Notes: generated from the sequence alone by a model not told the origin. Numbered from the stretch's first letter, positions 46,421 to 58,790 are shown. The stretch is DNA of 64,000 nucleotides from Heterostelium multicystogenum (GCA_003667245.1 RCNN01000137.1:1-64000); one strand, 5' to 3'. Program-made: numbers and translations.

Positions 46421-47537
46421 GATTATCAAAACCAAAGAGTTCGAAGTTAATCAAAAGTAATATTATTAATGAACAGGTTTTGATTCTGGATACCGAGCTG
46501 AGATAGATTATTGATATTGTGGTCCTCTTGATTTTAATATTTAATCAGAAAAAAATATCTTTTTTAAAAAAATATCGATAACCAGGCTGCCTACAAAGAT
46601 ATTTTAGTTTTTGATGGTTTCAATTAATTCCATCCATCCATAATAGGGATTTTTCATTTTCCTTTTTAGTTTTAAATTGTGTGTACATTGGTCATAGAGT
46701 TCGATTTTTTCTATTTCTTATTCTAATAGCTACATGAAGTCTTCGTGAAGTTGATGCACATATATGTATTATTTGATTAAATAAAGTAAGTTTGTTCGAT
46801 TATACTTATTTGTTTTCTAAAAAGAAATTATGATTTTAAAGCTAAAAGACTTTTAAACAAGTCTGATTAAAAAAACGTAAAACTTGGGTCACCTCACCCA
46901 AATAATTGGGATTAACCAAAAAACAACTAACTGAATAATCACAACAAATTGCCAAAACTAGGATCTATATTTAAGAAGTAATTGCACAAACTCATCTTAT
47001 CACTTAATATTACTAACTTTAATATAATAACTAAATAGAATAGAAGTAAAAGTGAAGTTAATAAAAAGAAATAATAGTACAATTAATTAACTACCCTACC
47101 CACCTTACATTATAGCAAACACACACAGAGAAACTATAAGATCTTTTTACTTTTTATTTTAAATTTTACTTTTCGATATAAATATCTTTGAAAAGGGTGT
47201 GTTGTGTTGATATTGATTTGCTGGATTGTTGTTGGTCTGATTGTTATTGCTGTGTGTTAACAGTTGTTGCCTGTTTGACCTGTGTGCGTTGTTGTTGTTG
47301 TGGTCTCTCAAAACCAATCAGATGATATGATTGCAACATTTCACTATCAAAATTAAATCAATCCACCTTCACTGAAGGTCATTTATCAAATAGATCATCA
47401 ATCAAAGTAGTTGTTAATCAATCAATCAATCAATTAGTTAGTTAGTTATCAAATATACATACATGTAAATCTTAGGAATAAGAAACAGATTAATTAGTTA
47501 CATTAGTCTAACAACAACATCTATATATAAATTAAAA
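46421..47537. promoter_or_regulatory. divergent intergenic region, PLB-like / OXR1-like
   Basis: AT-rich spacer between outward starts. CAATCAATCAAT and TTAGTTAGTTA repeats lie at 47415-47447 and TG-rich DNA at 47200-47320. No gene seen. Confidence 0.5.
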
Positions 47538-50500
47538 ATGAATTTCTTTCAACAAGTAGGTACTTCTAGAGAGATACACTTTAATAAACTTTTATACTCA
47601 TTGATGTGTTGATTTTAGTTAAAAAAGAAGATCACTGATGAGAATGATGTCTTTAATTCAACGGTTTCGGGATTCATGGGATTGCCTCCTCCTCCTCTTC
47701 CACCACCTGCTGTATCACCTATAAAACCAATAGCAAAGCCAAATACTACAGCAATATCAATAGCAAAATCAACTACGACATCGTCTCCAAAGGCTTCAAC
47801 ATCGTTGTCAAAGTCTGGCAAGGGCATTCCCTCGTCCACTACATCGAAACCGCCTTCGAAGAGACATCACCACCATCACAACCATCATAGCAATAGAAAA
47901 GCTGTGCCACACTGTAAGTTGGTGTCTGCACAGGTATCAGACTCATTGCTATCGATTGCAACCAAATTCAACATGACAGAAGAGGATCTCATGATTTTGA
48001 ATAGATTAACATCTAGATACCTATACAATGGACAGGTATGCAGGCAGGCATGCATGCATGCACCGCCAATCTCACTAGAAGCTTGCCTACTAACTCATTG
48101 TTTATCCTATATCTTGTAGATTATTATGACATGTTTGAACTTTAATATCAATACCATTATCAGACCTATTGTATATAGCAACTTTAAAGGGTCTCCTTCG
48201 TCTTCGATGGGCAGCAGTATTGGCAACAGGAGTTTCAATAGCAGTGTTGATCTATCAAGCTCAGCCAGCAGTCTTGGAAAGTCACAGAATAGCAGTAGCT
48301 TGTCAAACTCGATGTTCTTACAGATGCACCAGCAACTACAACCTCCACTCTCCTCGTCACCATCCCCCATCCCCGACACAGCACTAGAGCAGCAGAGGGC
48401 AGCTGCTAAAACCAACAAAAAGAGCAATATAAGCAGCTGTTCGAATCTATCAAGCAATCTTTCGATATTCTAACAACTCAACCATCACATGTAAATAGCA
48501 ACCAACCTCAACAACAACAACAACAGCCACAACAGTATCAACCACTAGACATCATAACATCATATAAACTCTTCCTACCTGCATTGAGAGAAAAGAACGA
48601 TTGGTTTCCATTATATGAGAGTGATCCAAATGGTAGCTCATCGAGCAGTGGTGCTGCAGCAGGTGCCAATGCAGATCTCTCTGTATCATTCAATGCGACT
48701 CCAACACCATTGATGAAAGATTCGTTACTCTCATTCAAGAATGTTATATATTTCCTTGAAATGGATCGAATGGTATGTATTCAAGGTTCTTCTTGCTGCT
48801 AGCTGAAGGATACCGCTCTACTCTGTTCTGTTTTGTTTTACTAACTGGTAGTTATGATAGCAAATACAATTGCATGGAGTCATAGAGATCAACAAAGAGT
48901 TCTTAACATTTGCGCCGGTATCCTCAAACTATTCATTCAATCGTATTGATATTGAGGTCTCCGATATTCTCGGGTGGAAGTTTGACAGCTACCATAAAGA
49001 CCACTTGTCTTTGAACATCGATGTTGGCCACGGTGGCACCGACCCGAATATGATCACTGTGTTTAAGATTTGGATTAAATATAACGATAATGAAGAGGAT
49101 GATGAGTCAGCAGATGCCGAAGATGAGAGCAACAATGATATTATCAAGTATTTTAGTGGTGACAACAGCAGCAAGGCCGACAGCAGACGCGACTTTAGTC
49201 TAGCTGAGCGAAGCAGGTCGGATCGTGACATCAACTTCTCTGATAACGAAGAGGAGGAAGACGACGATGAAGAGGAGGAAGATTTTGAAGAAAAGATATT
49301 CATTATTGATCGCACAGAGTAAGAAAGATCTAACTATTACTAATATAGTAAAGTTGCTTACTGATGAATGATCTACTTTAATTTATCTTTAGAATCGATA
49401 TTGAAAACTATGAATCAATATTAATTGGAATACTGGGTCAGCCAATTAACTCATTCTACCAAAGGAACAACAAAGCCAGCGACAAGACATCACCCGATGT
49501 TATCAAGACACCAGCTACCACAAAAGAACCTGCCGAGCACCCACTTCTTGCAAAGACAAGCTATCTGCTGGAGAAGTCAATGTCTACTTCCCCGGATAAA
49601 TCTACCTCACAACTGCCAGCGACCACTATGACAACGTCAGTACAAAATACAACAACAAGCTAATCCAGCACTGTACAACACATTGAGACTAAAGAGCATT
49701 AGAGATGTGAAGCCAAAAGAATCGGAAGTATTCAAGAAGGAAATACACTGTATATTCAATACTCGAAGGGTCAAGGGAATGCTGACCCTGTTGCCACATT
49801 GGGTCATCTTCCAGGCTGATCCTAAGGATGAATATGTGAAGAAAGAGGGAAGCATTCGATTCCAGTTGAACTATACTATGAATCAGGTATTGCTCTGCAC
49901 AATGGATAACAAAGAGTCGACAGCAGCAGCGGCAGTAGCACAGCTAAAAGATAGCAACGGGGATCTGCAGTTTGGAATGGATTCCGATACATCTACAACT
50001 TCTCATCATATATCGGATAGTGAAGATTTAGCAGATACTTCGACAATATCAACAACCGCACCAACAACAACAACAATAAACACAACAACCATCATCACCC
50101 AGAGCCACCCAACAACTTCCACCATCACCATCACTTCACAACAACAATAACAATAGCAATATTAATAGTAATACCAACTCGAATGTATATATAACAATTC
50201 AAATGACACCAACCGTGGAAAGGACCATTGAGTTCCAGTGTTTTAATACAGAAGATGCACAATCGATATGCAATCAAGTGAACATGTGGATGGCAGATGT
50301 TGGAATTAACAACACCACAGAGGAATTGAATGGTGCTGGATCCACAATGATTTTAGACAAACATACTTCCACTAACCACCCCTCATCAAACCAAACAGTC
50401 CATCAACATTTGCCAAGACTCTCTTTAGATGGAATCGTACAGAATATGAATCCGATGAGGAGTCTTCGGATTCCGACGAATACGATGAAATCTTTATACC

Positions 50501-51270
50501 AAAACTATTTGGTGAATCCAATTTTATTACACCTGACGAAACACTTCAAGTAAGTATCCTAACAACCTATTATAATATCCAACAATCCAACTCAATCCAA
50601 TCCAATCCAATCCCAATGATTTCATAATTTCTAATATAAAATCTTCCAGATCATACCTGATCTTCCAGTATTATATAGACTTTCAGACTGGATTCTATTT
50701 ATATAAAACCGAAAGAGATGGTATTTCAATGAAGACAATGTATTCCAAGACCTACTCACAAGGACCATGTATCCTACTCATTAAGGATTTTAATAATAAT
50801 GTAAAGTATCCAAAACCTCATTCACCCGACAATTGGATGGACTATGATTATTAACTAAATGATGCATTTAAAATAGATACTTGGTGGATTTATTTCTGAA
50901 TCAATTAAGATCTCCAAATCATTTTATGGCACAGGTGAATCTTTCTTAATGAAGTTGAAGCCAACCTATCAGTCATACAAATGGACCAGAGAAAACAGAT
51001 GCTTCGTGCTTACTTGTGATGATTATATCTCAATGGGTGCAGGGTAAGTGGCTATTAGTAAACCTATCTATGATCTAAACATTAACAGAAGCTTTATTTT
51101 TTAATATTGTTAACACCCAAAGATTTAATGGTAAATATGGACTCTGGCTTGATAATGAATTCAATGTAGGTACCTCTGCGCGTTGTGAGACTTTTGACAA
51201 TGATCCACTAGCTGGTGGAAGTGAAGAAGATTTCAAGTGTGCTTCTATGGAAATCTGGGGATTCATATAA
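47538..51270 (+). CDS. oxr1: OXR1/NCOA7-type protein: LysM, GRAM-like and TLDc domains
   Basis: Exon 1 is only 18 nt (47538-47555). Exon 2 (47619-48035) has a Pro-rich and His-rich linker, then a LysM module (HCKLVSAQVSDSLLSIATKF, then NMTEEDLMILNRLTSRYLYN). A Ser-rich stretch precedes a split GRAM/PH-like region (GVIEINKEFLTFAPVSSN, and later FKKEIHCIFNTRRVKGMLTL) interrupted by acidic low complexity. The C-terminal TLDc domain (about 50645-51270) reads LFYLYKTERDGIS-type sequence, then GPCILLIKDFNNN, GGFISESIKIS, FYGTGESFLMKL, YKWTRENRCFVL, GKYGLWLDNEF, and ends SMEIWGFI. OXR1 proteins protect against oxidative damage, and TLDc domains bind and disassemble V-ATPase. Several introns and at least five single-base shifts are required. 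The domain order is exactly that of animal OXR1/NCOA7. Confidence 0.85.
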
Positions 51271-51763
51271 GGGTCTGTCCTACCCCAAAATCAATGTTTG
51301 AAACTTTGATTCATATCGGAATAATAAAAATGATCATTTTTGGTTGTGTAATATAATATACCACTCAAACTGATCAGTTTTGAATTATAACTTTCAATAT
51401 GTTATCTTTGGTTAAATCTGATACTTTTAATTTGAATAAAAGCCCGAAAGAATGTTATTGTCCTTTTGTTTGTTTGGAGATATATCAGTTAAAAAAGACC
51501 TGGATTCCACTTTTACATTTAATATTATATTGATGAAAAACAATATTAAAAAAAAAGCTGAAAATTTGAAAGATTTTGGAAAAAGCACAACATTTTCTAA
51601 GATTTCCTGCAAAAAAGTTGAAAATTATCAAGATTTGGGCAATAAGTACAAAAGCTCCTCTGAGTGACTTAAAGAGATTCATAGTAACAATAAATGAACA
51701 TTTTTGGTTGTTTAAGATACCACAACATGTCAAACTGATCAGTTCATAATTATAACTTTCAAT
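51271..51763. other. intergenic with duplicated promoter segment
   Basis: Contains two imperfect copies of an 85-bp segment (51328-51411 and 51692-51776), the second overlapping the start of the next gene. Between them lies a 280-bp Lys/Phe-rich open stretch without recognisable protein features. Confidence 0.6.
51328..51411 (+). repeat. upstream copy of F-box gene promoter/start segment
   Basis: Imperfect direct repeat of 51692-51776, offset by about 365 bp. Both share ATTTTTGGTTGT, CAAACTGATCAGTT and AATTATAACTTTCAATATG, and continue TTATCTTTGG, so the copy includes an ATG and the first four codons (MLSL) of the F-box gene. Confidence 0.75.
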
Positions 51764-51776
51764 ATGTTATCTTTGG
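51692..51776 (+). repeat. downstream copy overlapping F-box gene start
   Basis: The second copy of the 85-bp repeat. It contains the start codon of the F-box/LRR gene at 51764 and presumably its core promoter. Confidence 0.75.
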
Positions 51777-53307
51777 ATATACAAAGATCTATTCTATCTT
51801 CACTGCTTGAAGAGGTAGATCGTGTTTATACTTTACAAGAGTTGGTTCGTGCTCTTAAAGGGAAGTTTAAATATCGTAATTTACTTCATCTTTTCCAGGA
51901 TTTCAGTGGTGAACATCTCAAAGATCGTCGTCGAGATCTTGTTAGTTGTAGTTTAGTTTGTAGAAGTTGGTTCGATATCATATCAAGTGTCTTTTGTAAT
52001 CGATATTATCATGAGATACAGATACAGTTCGACGAGTCCGAGTTGATAGGAGATGAGATGTTCACAACGGCCAGTCCTGTCTACAGCGTAGATCAACTTA
52101 GTTCTCTATACAAAGGTGTCACAGGTCAGTTGCAAGCTACTACTGACAAACTGTCTAGTTCTGGCTCACTGTATAGATTCGAGAACATAACACATCTCTA
52201 CTACAACACCAACTATTTCAACACCCACGGCGTGGACAGCAACCATGAATGCAACTTACATCTTTACCTGCTTGAATGGCTCGCTAAGTTTGTCAATCTA
52301 CAGAGGTTAACGATAAAAAACGGAGTGTCCATATCTGGTGAGAGATATAGTTGAGCGCTTTCCGCAATGGAAGATTGAGCTGTATGTCGATCAGACTCCT
52401 TTCTACTTGTACCAAGACATGTTGGATCTGTCTACCGTACTTGGCAACAACCAAGCATTGGAGTTTGTACACCTAAAGGTATATAATATACATTCTATGG
52501 TTCCATATGACCACCCAGAAGTTTACTACCAATATGTTGACAAATGGCGAACCAACTCATTGAGTTTTTGTTATGGAAACAACTATACCTCTGACATATC
52601 ACACATTTCCTACAAAAAGCTGCTGCAACCTCACCATAGACTACAATATCTTTACATTGTGAATGACTATATAGACACAAAAACACCTGGCTTCTATCGT
52701 CGAAAGAGACAGCAATATCATTGCTTTTACAGCAAAGGTTGCATTTGGAATCTATGAGATGAGCCATGAATTCCATGGACAGCATGTTGGCGAGATGTTT
52801 CAATGGTGCAGCTGTCTCTCCACACAGGGCTTCAACCAAATCTCTTCTCGTAACCGGCTCGATCAATGGGTTCAATTCTGCCAACTTTTATCTGATAATC
52901 GAGTTCTAAAACATCTCTCACTGACCAACGCTTGTAATGTGCACAAGGTGCAACGAAAAGAAACTCAAGACACAATATCCGATCAACTCAGTCTTGCTCT
53001 ATCCACCAATGAAGCACTAGAGAGTCTATCAATATCCTGTAGCTTTCTCACGGACTCCTTCTTCAAAGCAATTGCACACAACAATCATACACTCAGATAT
53101 CTGAAGCTAAGAGATATATCTGCTCTTCAAATCGAACAGTTGAGTGAGGTCATCCAACACAATCAGACGATCAAACAAATCAAGTTGGTCAACAAACAAT
53201 TCCAACTGCTGCCCACCGAATATCAACAACTAATACAAAACAATAACATCAGCAACAACAATAACAACAACAATATAGTCGTCTATTTAAATAATAAAAA
53301 GCTCTAA
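51764..53307 (+). CDS. F-box / leucine-rich-repeat-like protein
   Basis: MLSLDIQRSILSSLLEEVDR is followed by an F-box-like helix set ending RRRDLVSCSLVCRSWFDIIS, then weak leucine-rich repeats: FENITHLYYNTNYF, FVNLQRLTIKNG, ALEFVHLKVYNI, RVLKHLSLTNACNV, ALESLSISCSFLT and HTLRYLKLRDISAL. The end is an Asn-rich tail and TAA 53305-53307. It is probably an SCF ubiquitin-ligase substrate receptor. Two one-base shifts are needed, near 52340 and 52700. The LRR assignment is by spacing of Leu and Ile, not by a strict consensus. It is unrelated in repeat type to the FNIP genes at 7.7-11.6 kb. It converges with FCF2, 46 bp apart. Confidence 0.75.
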
Positions 53308-53353
53308 CTCTGTATACTTATTAAAACTCGCTAGCTTTATTGATAATATGACT

Positions 53354-53975
53354 TTAGTGCTTCTTTTTCTTTGATGCTCTTACTCTTAGGGCCTTCTTCT
53401 TTTCGAGGTCGGCTGCAATGATCTCCGATGATTTTCTATCGATGTAGTTCATAACCTTCTCGTCCTCCATGATATCACCAAGATTACCTCTCTTCTTCTC
53501 CTTGTTTGTAAATCTGTTGTAGTAATCCTCATGATTATTGACGAATGTTCCAACCTCAAAGTATTTAGGTAGTTCTTTGGTAGCGTTTTTCGAATGTTTT
53601 CTCTTGTTGTCTGCAAATGTCTTTAGCTTTATCAACTCTGCCTCCAACTTCATCTCCTCTGTTATCTCTCCCTCACCGAATCCAAACCATTTCTTATTCT
53701 CATGTACAGGTTTCTAAAGGTTGACATCATACCATTGAGTTAGTCATCACGTGTCGCCACTCACAATCATCTAGATTCATCAGAATAAATATACATACCT
53801 TAATAACTTTATTTGGTAATACAGAATCGGATTCATTGATTGTCTTTATCTTCTTTTTAACTTCCAATATCTTTTCGTTAGCAGCACCTTTCACCTCTTT
53901 CTTTGTAACTTTCTTTAGCTCATTCTTTAGTACACCCTGTGTTGATAATCTGTCATCGTAAACAAATGCTAACAT
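53354..53975 (-). CDS. fcf2: FCF2/DNTTIP2-like pre-rRNA processing factor
   Basis: Two exons (53799-53975 and 53354-53713) sum to 178 codons plus stop, no break. The C-terminal Fcf2 domain is clear: KKWFGFGEGEITEEMKLEAE, then LIKLKTFADNKRKH, ELPKYFEVGTFVNN, EDYYNRFTNKEKKRGNLGDI, VMNYIDRKSSEI, and a Lys-rich end. Fcf2 and DNTTIP2 are nucleolar SSU-processome proteins needed for early pre-rRNA cleavages. The N-terminus is a short Lys/Glu helix region, much shorter than vertebrate DNTTIP2 and similar to the compact yeast Fcf2. An additional 5' exon cannot be excluded. Confidence 0.88.
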
Positions 53976-54362
53976 GTTAATAAGCTATTCACTTACTCTC
54001 TCTCTTCTCTTTGATACTATTCCAATAGAGAGCAATGATACCTACAATTTCTGTTCATTTACAAGTTGACCTAAATGCAATGCAGCACTCTTTGCAATTT
54101 GATCTATCAGTTTATATTCATCAAAAAGTGAACTATCTGTATTTATATCTATTATATCACTACTATTATTCTTCTCATCGTTTAATGAGTATGTTTCAAG
54201 TGATAGTGACATCTTTACTTATATATATATCTCTATCTAAATTTATATATGTGTATTAGTAGTAATTATTTGGTGAGTTTATTTATATTACATTTAATTT
54301 TATTTGACTCGTTCGTTTTTTGGATTTTTGATGTTTTGTTTTTTTTTTTTTTGGTAATTAAA

Positions 54363-55803
54363 TTAATTTTGCATCTGATTGTTGAATAGACTTCTAGTTT
54401 CATTGTTGTTAGTCAAGTGTAGAAACTTGTATATTTGTAATTCAAGTAGGTCGCAATGTACATCTTGTTGTTGGCGATTGGTTTCGAGATATTTTCGAAG
54501 CAACTCGATTTCCATTGCTTTCGATAGCTGACTTCTATCTTGGACCCCTATCTTGTTATAGAAATAATCTTGTGCTTCCTCGTTGAGAACTTTTTTCTCA
54601 AGATTTTGATAGAATAAAACTTTCTCTGCGATGTCTGCTGCGAGATTATCCGGAAGACATTGTGAAATTGGACTAATCATTTGAGTATAATTGGCCAGCA
54701 ATTGAAGCTTCTTCATATGTTCAGTAACTATTGATTGTTCTAAAATTTCTGTTGCAGATGGTCTTTCTCTTGGATTTACACGTAACATACTTCCTACCAA
54801 AGTATATAATTCCTTACTATATCTTTGTTTGATATATTAGTCTCTTCCCTCAATATGGAACACTTCATTCTACTACTTACTTTCCGGATATTTCTTTATA
54901 TTGACCAGATATAACTTGTTTTTTAACTTCTGCACCATTTGGACCTCTATATATATAATAAAATATTAGAAAGTGAATCTACATATTTCAAGTCAAACAA
55001 AGAGTTATAAACTTACCTGAACGGATGTTTACCAGACATAATAGAATAAAGTACAACACCTTTTTGAATGATGGAATTATTAATTTAGACCTAAACCAAG
55101 GAATGATCAACTTACCTAACGACCAAATATCTGTTTTAAAAATCATATGGTATACCATTACAAATCTCAGGACTGGCATAATAGGGTGTTCCTACCATGG
55201 TACATGTGAGGTAATGACGATCCAACATTGTTGACAATCCAAAATCAGCCAATTTAATACAATTCTTTTTGAATACCAATATATTATTCAACTTAATATC
55301 TCTGTGAATGATTCCTTTCTTGTGGATATACTCAAGTGCTGAACAAAGCTGAATGGTATACAATAATATTTCCTTTTGGAAAGATAGATTAATATTAACT
55401 GATGAAATAGTATTAGTATTAGTAGTACAATTCAACCTACATTTTCAGTAAATCCACCTCTTTTATTAAACACATATTTGGCATATTTAGAAAAGTCACC
55501 ATAGGGAGTATACTCCAATAATATTTTTAACTGCGAGCCTTTACCACAGGAATAGGCACCTTTGTATTCTACAATGTGAGGGTGATCCAGTTTCTCCAAA
55601 ATCCTAATTTCATTCAGTGATTTTTCGACATCATACGGGTTGACCTTGACTATCTTTTGACATATTATTTGGTTGCCAATTGCTTCATGATCAATACACT
55701 TAAAAACTTCGCCAAAGCTTCCTCCACCTATTTTCTTCAAAGGTTCAAATCTAAGCTCACCCAAAGAACCAATATCATCTGAAAACAATACACTACAATC
55801 CAT
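54363..55803 (-). CDS. NEK-type serine/threonine kinase
   Basis: Protein kinase domain near the N-terminus. The glycine loop IGGGSFGEVFK, beta-3 Lys in IICQKIVKV, helix-C Glu in SLNEIRILEKLDHPHIVEY, catalytic loop IIHRDIKLNNIL, DFGLSTML, activation segment CTMVGTPYYASPE, and DIWSLG are all present, so it should be active. Glycine-loop and HRD contexts resemble NEK kinases of mitosis and cilia/centrosome control. A C-terminal region of about 110 residues follows the lobe (RVNPRERPSATEILEQS onward), with helical character and no known domain. Exon 1 is 55437-55803 and exon 2 starts at 55398. Further short introns lie near 55112-55050, 55017-54955 and 54890-54830. One extra T near 55128 breaks the frame at PYDFKTDIW. 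Confidence 0.85.
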
Positions 55804-56605
55804 TATTTATCTCTAAATTTATAATATATACATATATTACTATAATAATAACAATAAACCAAAAGTATAACACAACACACCATTGCCTTAAATAGGGAAC
55901 AACTAACCATAGTAATCTTCTCACACATTCATATTTGATGTCTGTCAATCATCTAATTTTGCAGATTGACTGTGAACATATCACTCGTCAATCAATCAAT
56001 CAATTAAAATCAATAGCCAACAGTCAGATAGATATATTTGTAGAAACAATTCATCTATCTTTATTATTTATTTATTCAAGAGATGATTGACAAGTGATAC
56101 TCTCTACCTACCATACCAATATGGAATCAATGTAAATCATTGATTGATTTGGAAGTAACTACTAAAAGATATTTCTAAATGTTAAACCCATCGGAGCTGA
56201 ATGATATTTAAATTTGGTTCGATTTTTAAAAAAAGGTCACCCATTATTTTAAAAAAATTTGTAAGAACACAATAGAATACAATTCCTTTTTCTGCATCTA
56301 TTGAAAAGAGATATTCCACCAACTTTTCTAAAATCATAAAATTATAGATGGGGTGAGCAATACAATTGCATTAACAAACACAACACCAAATTTATTTTTA
56401 AAATTTATTTCTATTATTTTAGTTAGTTGTTTGCAAACACAAACTTTAACATTAACTACACAACTTGTCAGAATAATCAGCTTGTCATTCATTTTATTGT
56501 ATTTTTTTATTTAAACTATTTTATATATATATATATATTTATATATCTTTGAGTATATTGTATTGTATATATTATAATTTAAATTAAATCTAAATAGATT
56601 AGAGA
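55804..56605. promoter_or_regulatory. divergent intergenic region, kinase / multipass protein
   Basis: 800 bp of AT-rich spacer between outward starts, with CAATCAATCAATCAAT at 55984-56002 and a (TA)n tract near 56522-56550. No gene seen. Confidence 0.5.
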
Positions 56606-57533
56606 ATGTCTTTCTTTGCTGATATTCCCAAGTATGAGGAGGACTGTGAGGGCGGTGTTTGAGCCCGTCCAACACCAACCAAGAGTGTAAATACCGACAA
56701 TGATCACGAGACTTCCATGCTCATCGAAAAAGAAGACTGTTGCTCAAACAACAATCTTAATGATGAACAGGATGAGAAGGTCAGAGAGGCTGCTGTAAAG
56801 GACAAGAAACCATTGTACATGTAGGTGTTTTTACATACTAAGATTCCAAGTTCATTTTGATTAATATTTGTGATATATATTATTTGTTCAGTGCAATCCT
56901 TTCTGTTATCATTTCTATCCCTGCTCTTGTTGGTAGTTGATGTTGGCCTTTGTTGCTGTCATCACTTCTTGGAATTGGTGTCTCCCAAGGTGCCGTCGTA
57001 AGTATCAAACAAATATAATTAATTGGATTGAGAAGAAAACTAATGAAAATATAATTGTTTCTCTCAATTAGGGATTTGCCCATGCTATTACATTTGCCAT
57101 TTCACTTACTATTTTGAGTAATCTCTCACAATATCACTATCATAAATGTTGTACACGTCGTAGTGATAAAGGTCACTGGTACAAATATGGACCATTCTAT
57201 CTTACTGCAGTTGCAGTTCCTTTCGCAACTATTGACATTCTCCGTCATGTTCTTGTTGATAACGGTATCTGGACAACTCATGCCCGTTGGAGTCCAGCTG
57301 CGTATGTATTGTTTTGTTCTCTATTAATATCATAGTATTTACATGATAATTCTATTAGTTACCGTCCAGGATGTAATTCAGAAAGTATGAAGTGTCTTAG
57401 TGCTACTGGTTGGTTCTTTGTAGTATTCTGTACCTATTTTGGATATGCTTTATTGATGGTTGGAACTATCTGGTGCGCTGATCTCCATTTGAAGATAAAG
57501 AAACTATGGTATCAACTTCCTCCAAAGGAATAG
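56606..57533 (+). CDS. multipass membrane protein, conserved unknown
   Basis: The N-terminus MSFFADIPKYEEDCEGG is cytosolic and acidic. After an intron near 56823-56891 it runs into hydrophobic segments (LSVIISIPALVG-like, then MLAFVAVITSWNW). A further exon starting near 57072 reads GFAHAITFAISLTILSNLSQ, YGPFYLTAVAVPFATIDILR, then (after an intron near 57302-57358) YRPGCNSESMKCLSATGWFF and VVFCTYFGYALLMVGTIWCA, ending at TAG 57531-57533. This suggests four or five membrane spans and about 220 aa. The paired Cys in the loop before the last spans may form a disulphide. Shifts are needed near 56655 and 56925. I recognise no family; an amoeba-conserved membrane protein is my guess. Confidence 0.65.
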
Positions 57534-57947
57534 TGTAGAGTGGTTGCTCTGTTGATGTTGTTTTTGTTAAACAATACATAAGAGCCCAACATTTTGTTTA
57601 GTCTCAAGATTCACATTGGCTTGGTGGAGGTGTTTGGATAGGTTAGTTTGTTGACTGTTGGCAGCATTCATTTCAACTATTTTATTGTCAGGCAAATTCA
57701 GTATAATAGTTACAGTTACACCTTGGGAGAAATGAATTCTAGCTTACAGCCAACCATGGATATATATAAATAGTGATGAATTTTATTGGCATAAACTTTA
57801 TAAAGTCTCCAATAGAACGATGTTTATTTATAAAGGATTCAGAACAAGCTTTTCAACACCAACATTAGTCATTAGAATTGAAGAAATTAAATAAATTGAT
57901 ATGTTTATTATACTTACGTTAGCTTTTGTTTTTTTAAAAATTATGTT
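57534..57947. other. intergenic, nothing recognised
   Basis: Between convergent genes. AT-rich with short frames only; presumably two 3' untranslated regions. Confidence 0.5.
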
Positions 57948-58630
57948 TTAAAAGGTCAAGGATCCATTAAAGCCATCAGTCCATGTCTCATCAACACAAG
58001 GAGGTTGAGTTGGTTTATTAGACAGTCCATCATAACAATAAAGAGCATGAATAGTGTTTCCTGGATGGTAAAACTCTTCACCAACAGAAAATTGGACAGA
58101 ATTTGACATTTTTGGTTCCAGCATATTGCGGTATATCACATTTCTTATAAATCCATTCTTTCCTACAATAAAGAAGGTCAAGTTAAAAACTTTGTCGAAT
58201 TGTAGGTCATGTATGGCTTCTAGAATGAGAATCCTTGATTCACCATTGATGGTTTCCAATCTACATCTTTTTAAAATTGGATGTTGGAGATCATTAATAT
58301 AAAAATTAATAGGTTTTAGATTAATGGATGATAAAATTCGAAAATCATCATCGACTAACATTACTTTGAGAAGCACTCTGGCCGAACTGCTCTCCGGTAG
58401 TCGACTGATCTTGAGTCTCATGGATACCTCACCGGTGTGTTGATCAATATTGCTAGAATTGTTGAAAATCGTAAAACCAGTATCTAGTGTAGTCACCAAA
58501 ATAAATAGTCTTGGATTATTTACTTCTCCTCTAACCTTGAATTTAAGTTCGCCATATCCACTCTGTGTAAAAGAAGCCGGCAAACTGATATCAACAAAAG
58601 AGTATTTGGAATCTAATAGATTGTACCAAG
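57948..58630 (-). CDS. extracellular beta-rich protein or fragment, unknown
   Basis: Open from about 58630 to the TAA at 57948. The readable part (SWYNLLDSKYSFVDISLPAS onward) is beta-strand-like with N-glycosylation sites and few charged clusters, resembling the extracellular repeats of dictyostelid adhesion-type proteins (for instance GEVSMRLKISRLPESSS and SVQFSVGEEFYHPGNTIHAL). There is no signal peptide, EGF module or membrane helix in the readable part. A first exon may lie beyond 58760, where a good donor (GTAAGT) abuts the inverted repeat, but no start codon is evident. It is either a 5'-truncated relic of a ComC-like gene or a gene whose start I cannot find. Confidence 0.5.
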
Positions 58631-58634
58631 ATTA

Positions 58635-58790
58635 GCAAGTGTATATACATCCAGATATTGAGATAGCAATTAGTTGTCATTCAATCGTGATGAACTTAAT
58701 CAGTGATTTATTCTACCTCTCTTCTTATCCTCCTCAACATTATGATACAGAAACTTACCTATCTCAATATCTGGATGTATATACACTTGC
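58635..58790. repeat. perfect 32-bp inverted repeat, 92-bp spacer
   Basis: Arms 58635-58666 (GCAAGTGTATATACATCCAG...) and 58759-58790 are exact reverse complements. The right arm is immediately followed, on the minus strand, by GTAAGT. A transcript would form a 32-bp perfect stem. Confidence 0.85.

Noticed and set aside
51452..51667. 71-aa ORF between the two promoter repeats
   Set aside because: Lys/Asn/Phe-rich, AT-driven composition and no domain; insufficient to call a gene.
56351..56361. GGGGTGAGCAA, identical to the end region of the 9361-9810 element
   Set aside because: Only 11 bases match with no second arm or flanking duplication; chance or a tiny remnant.
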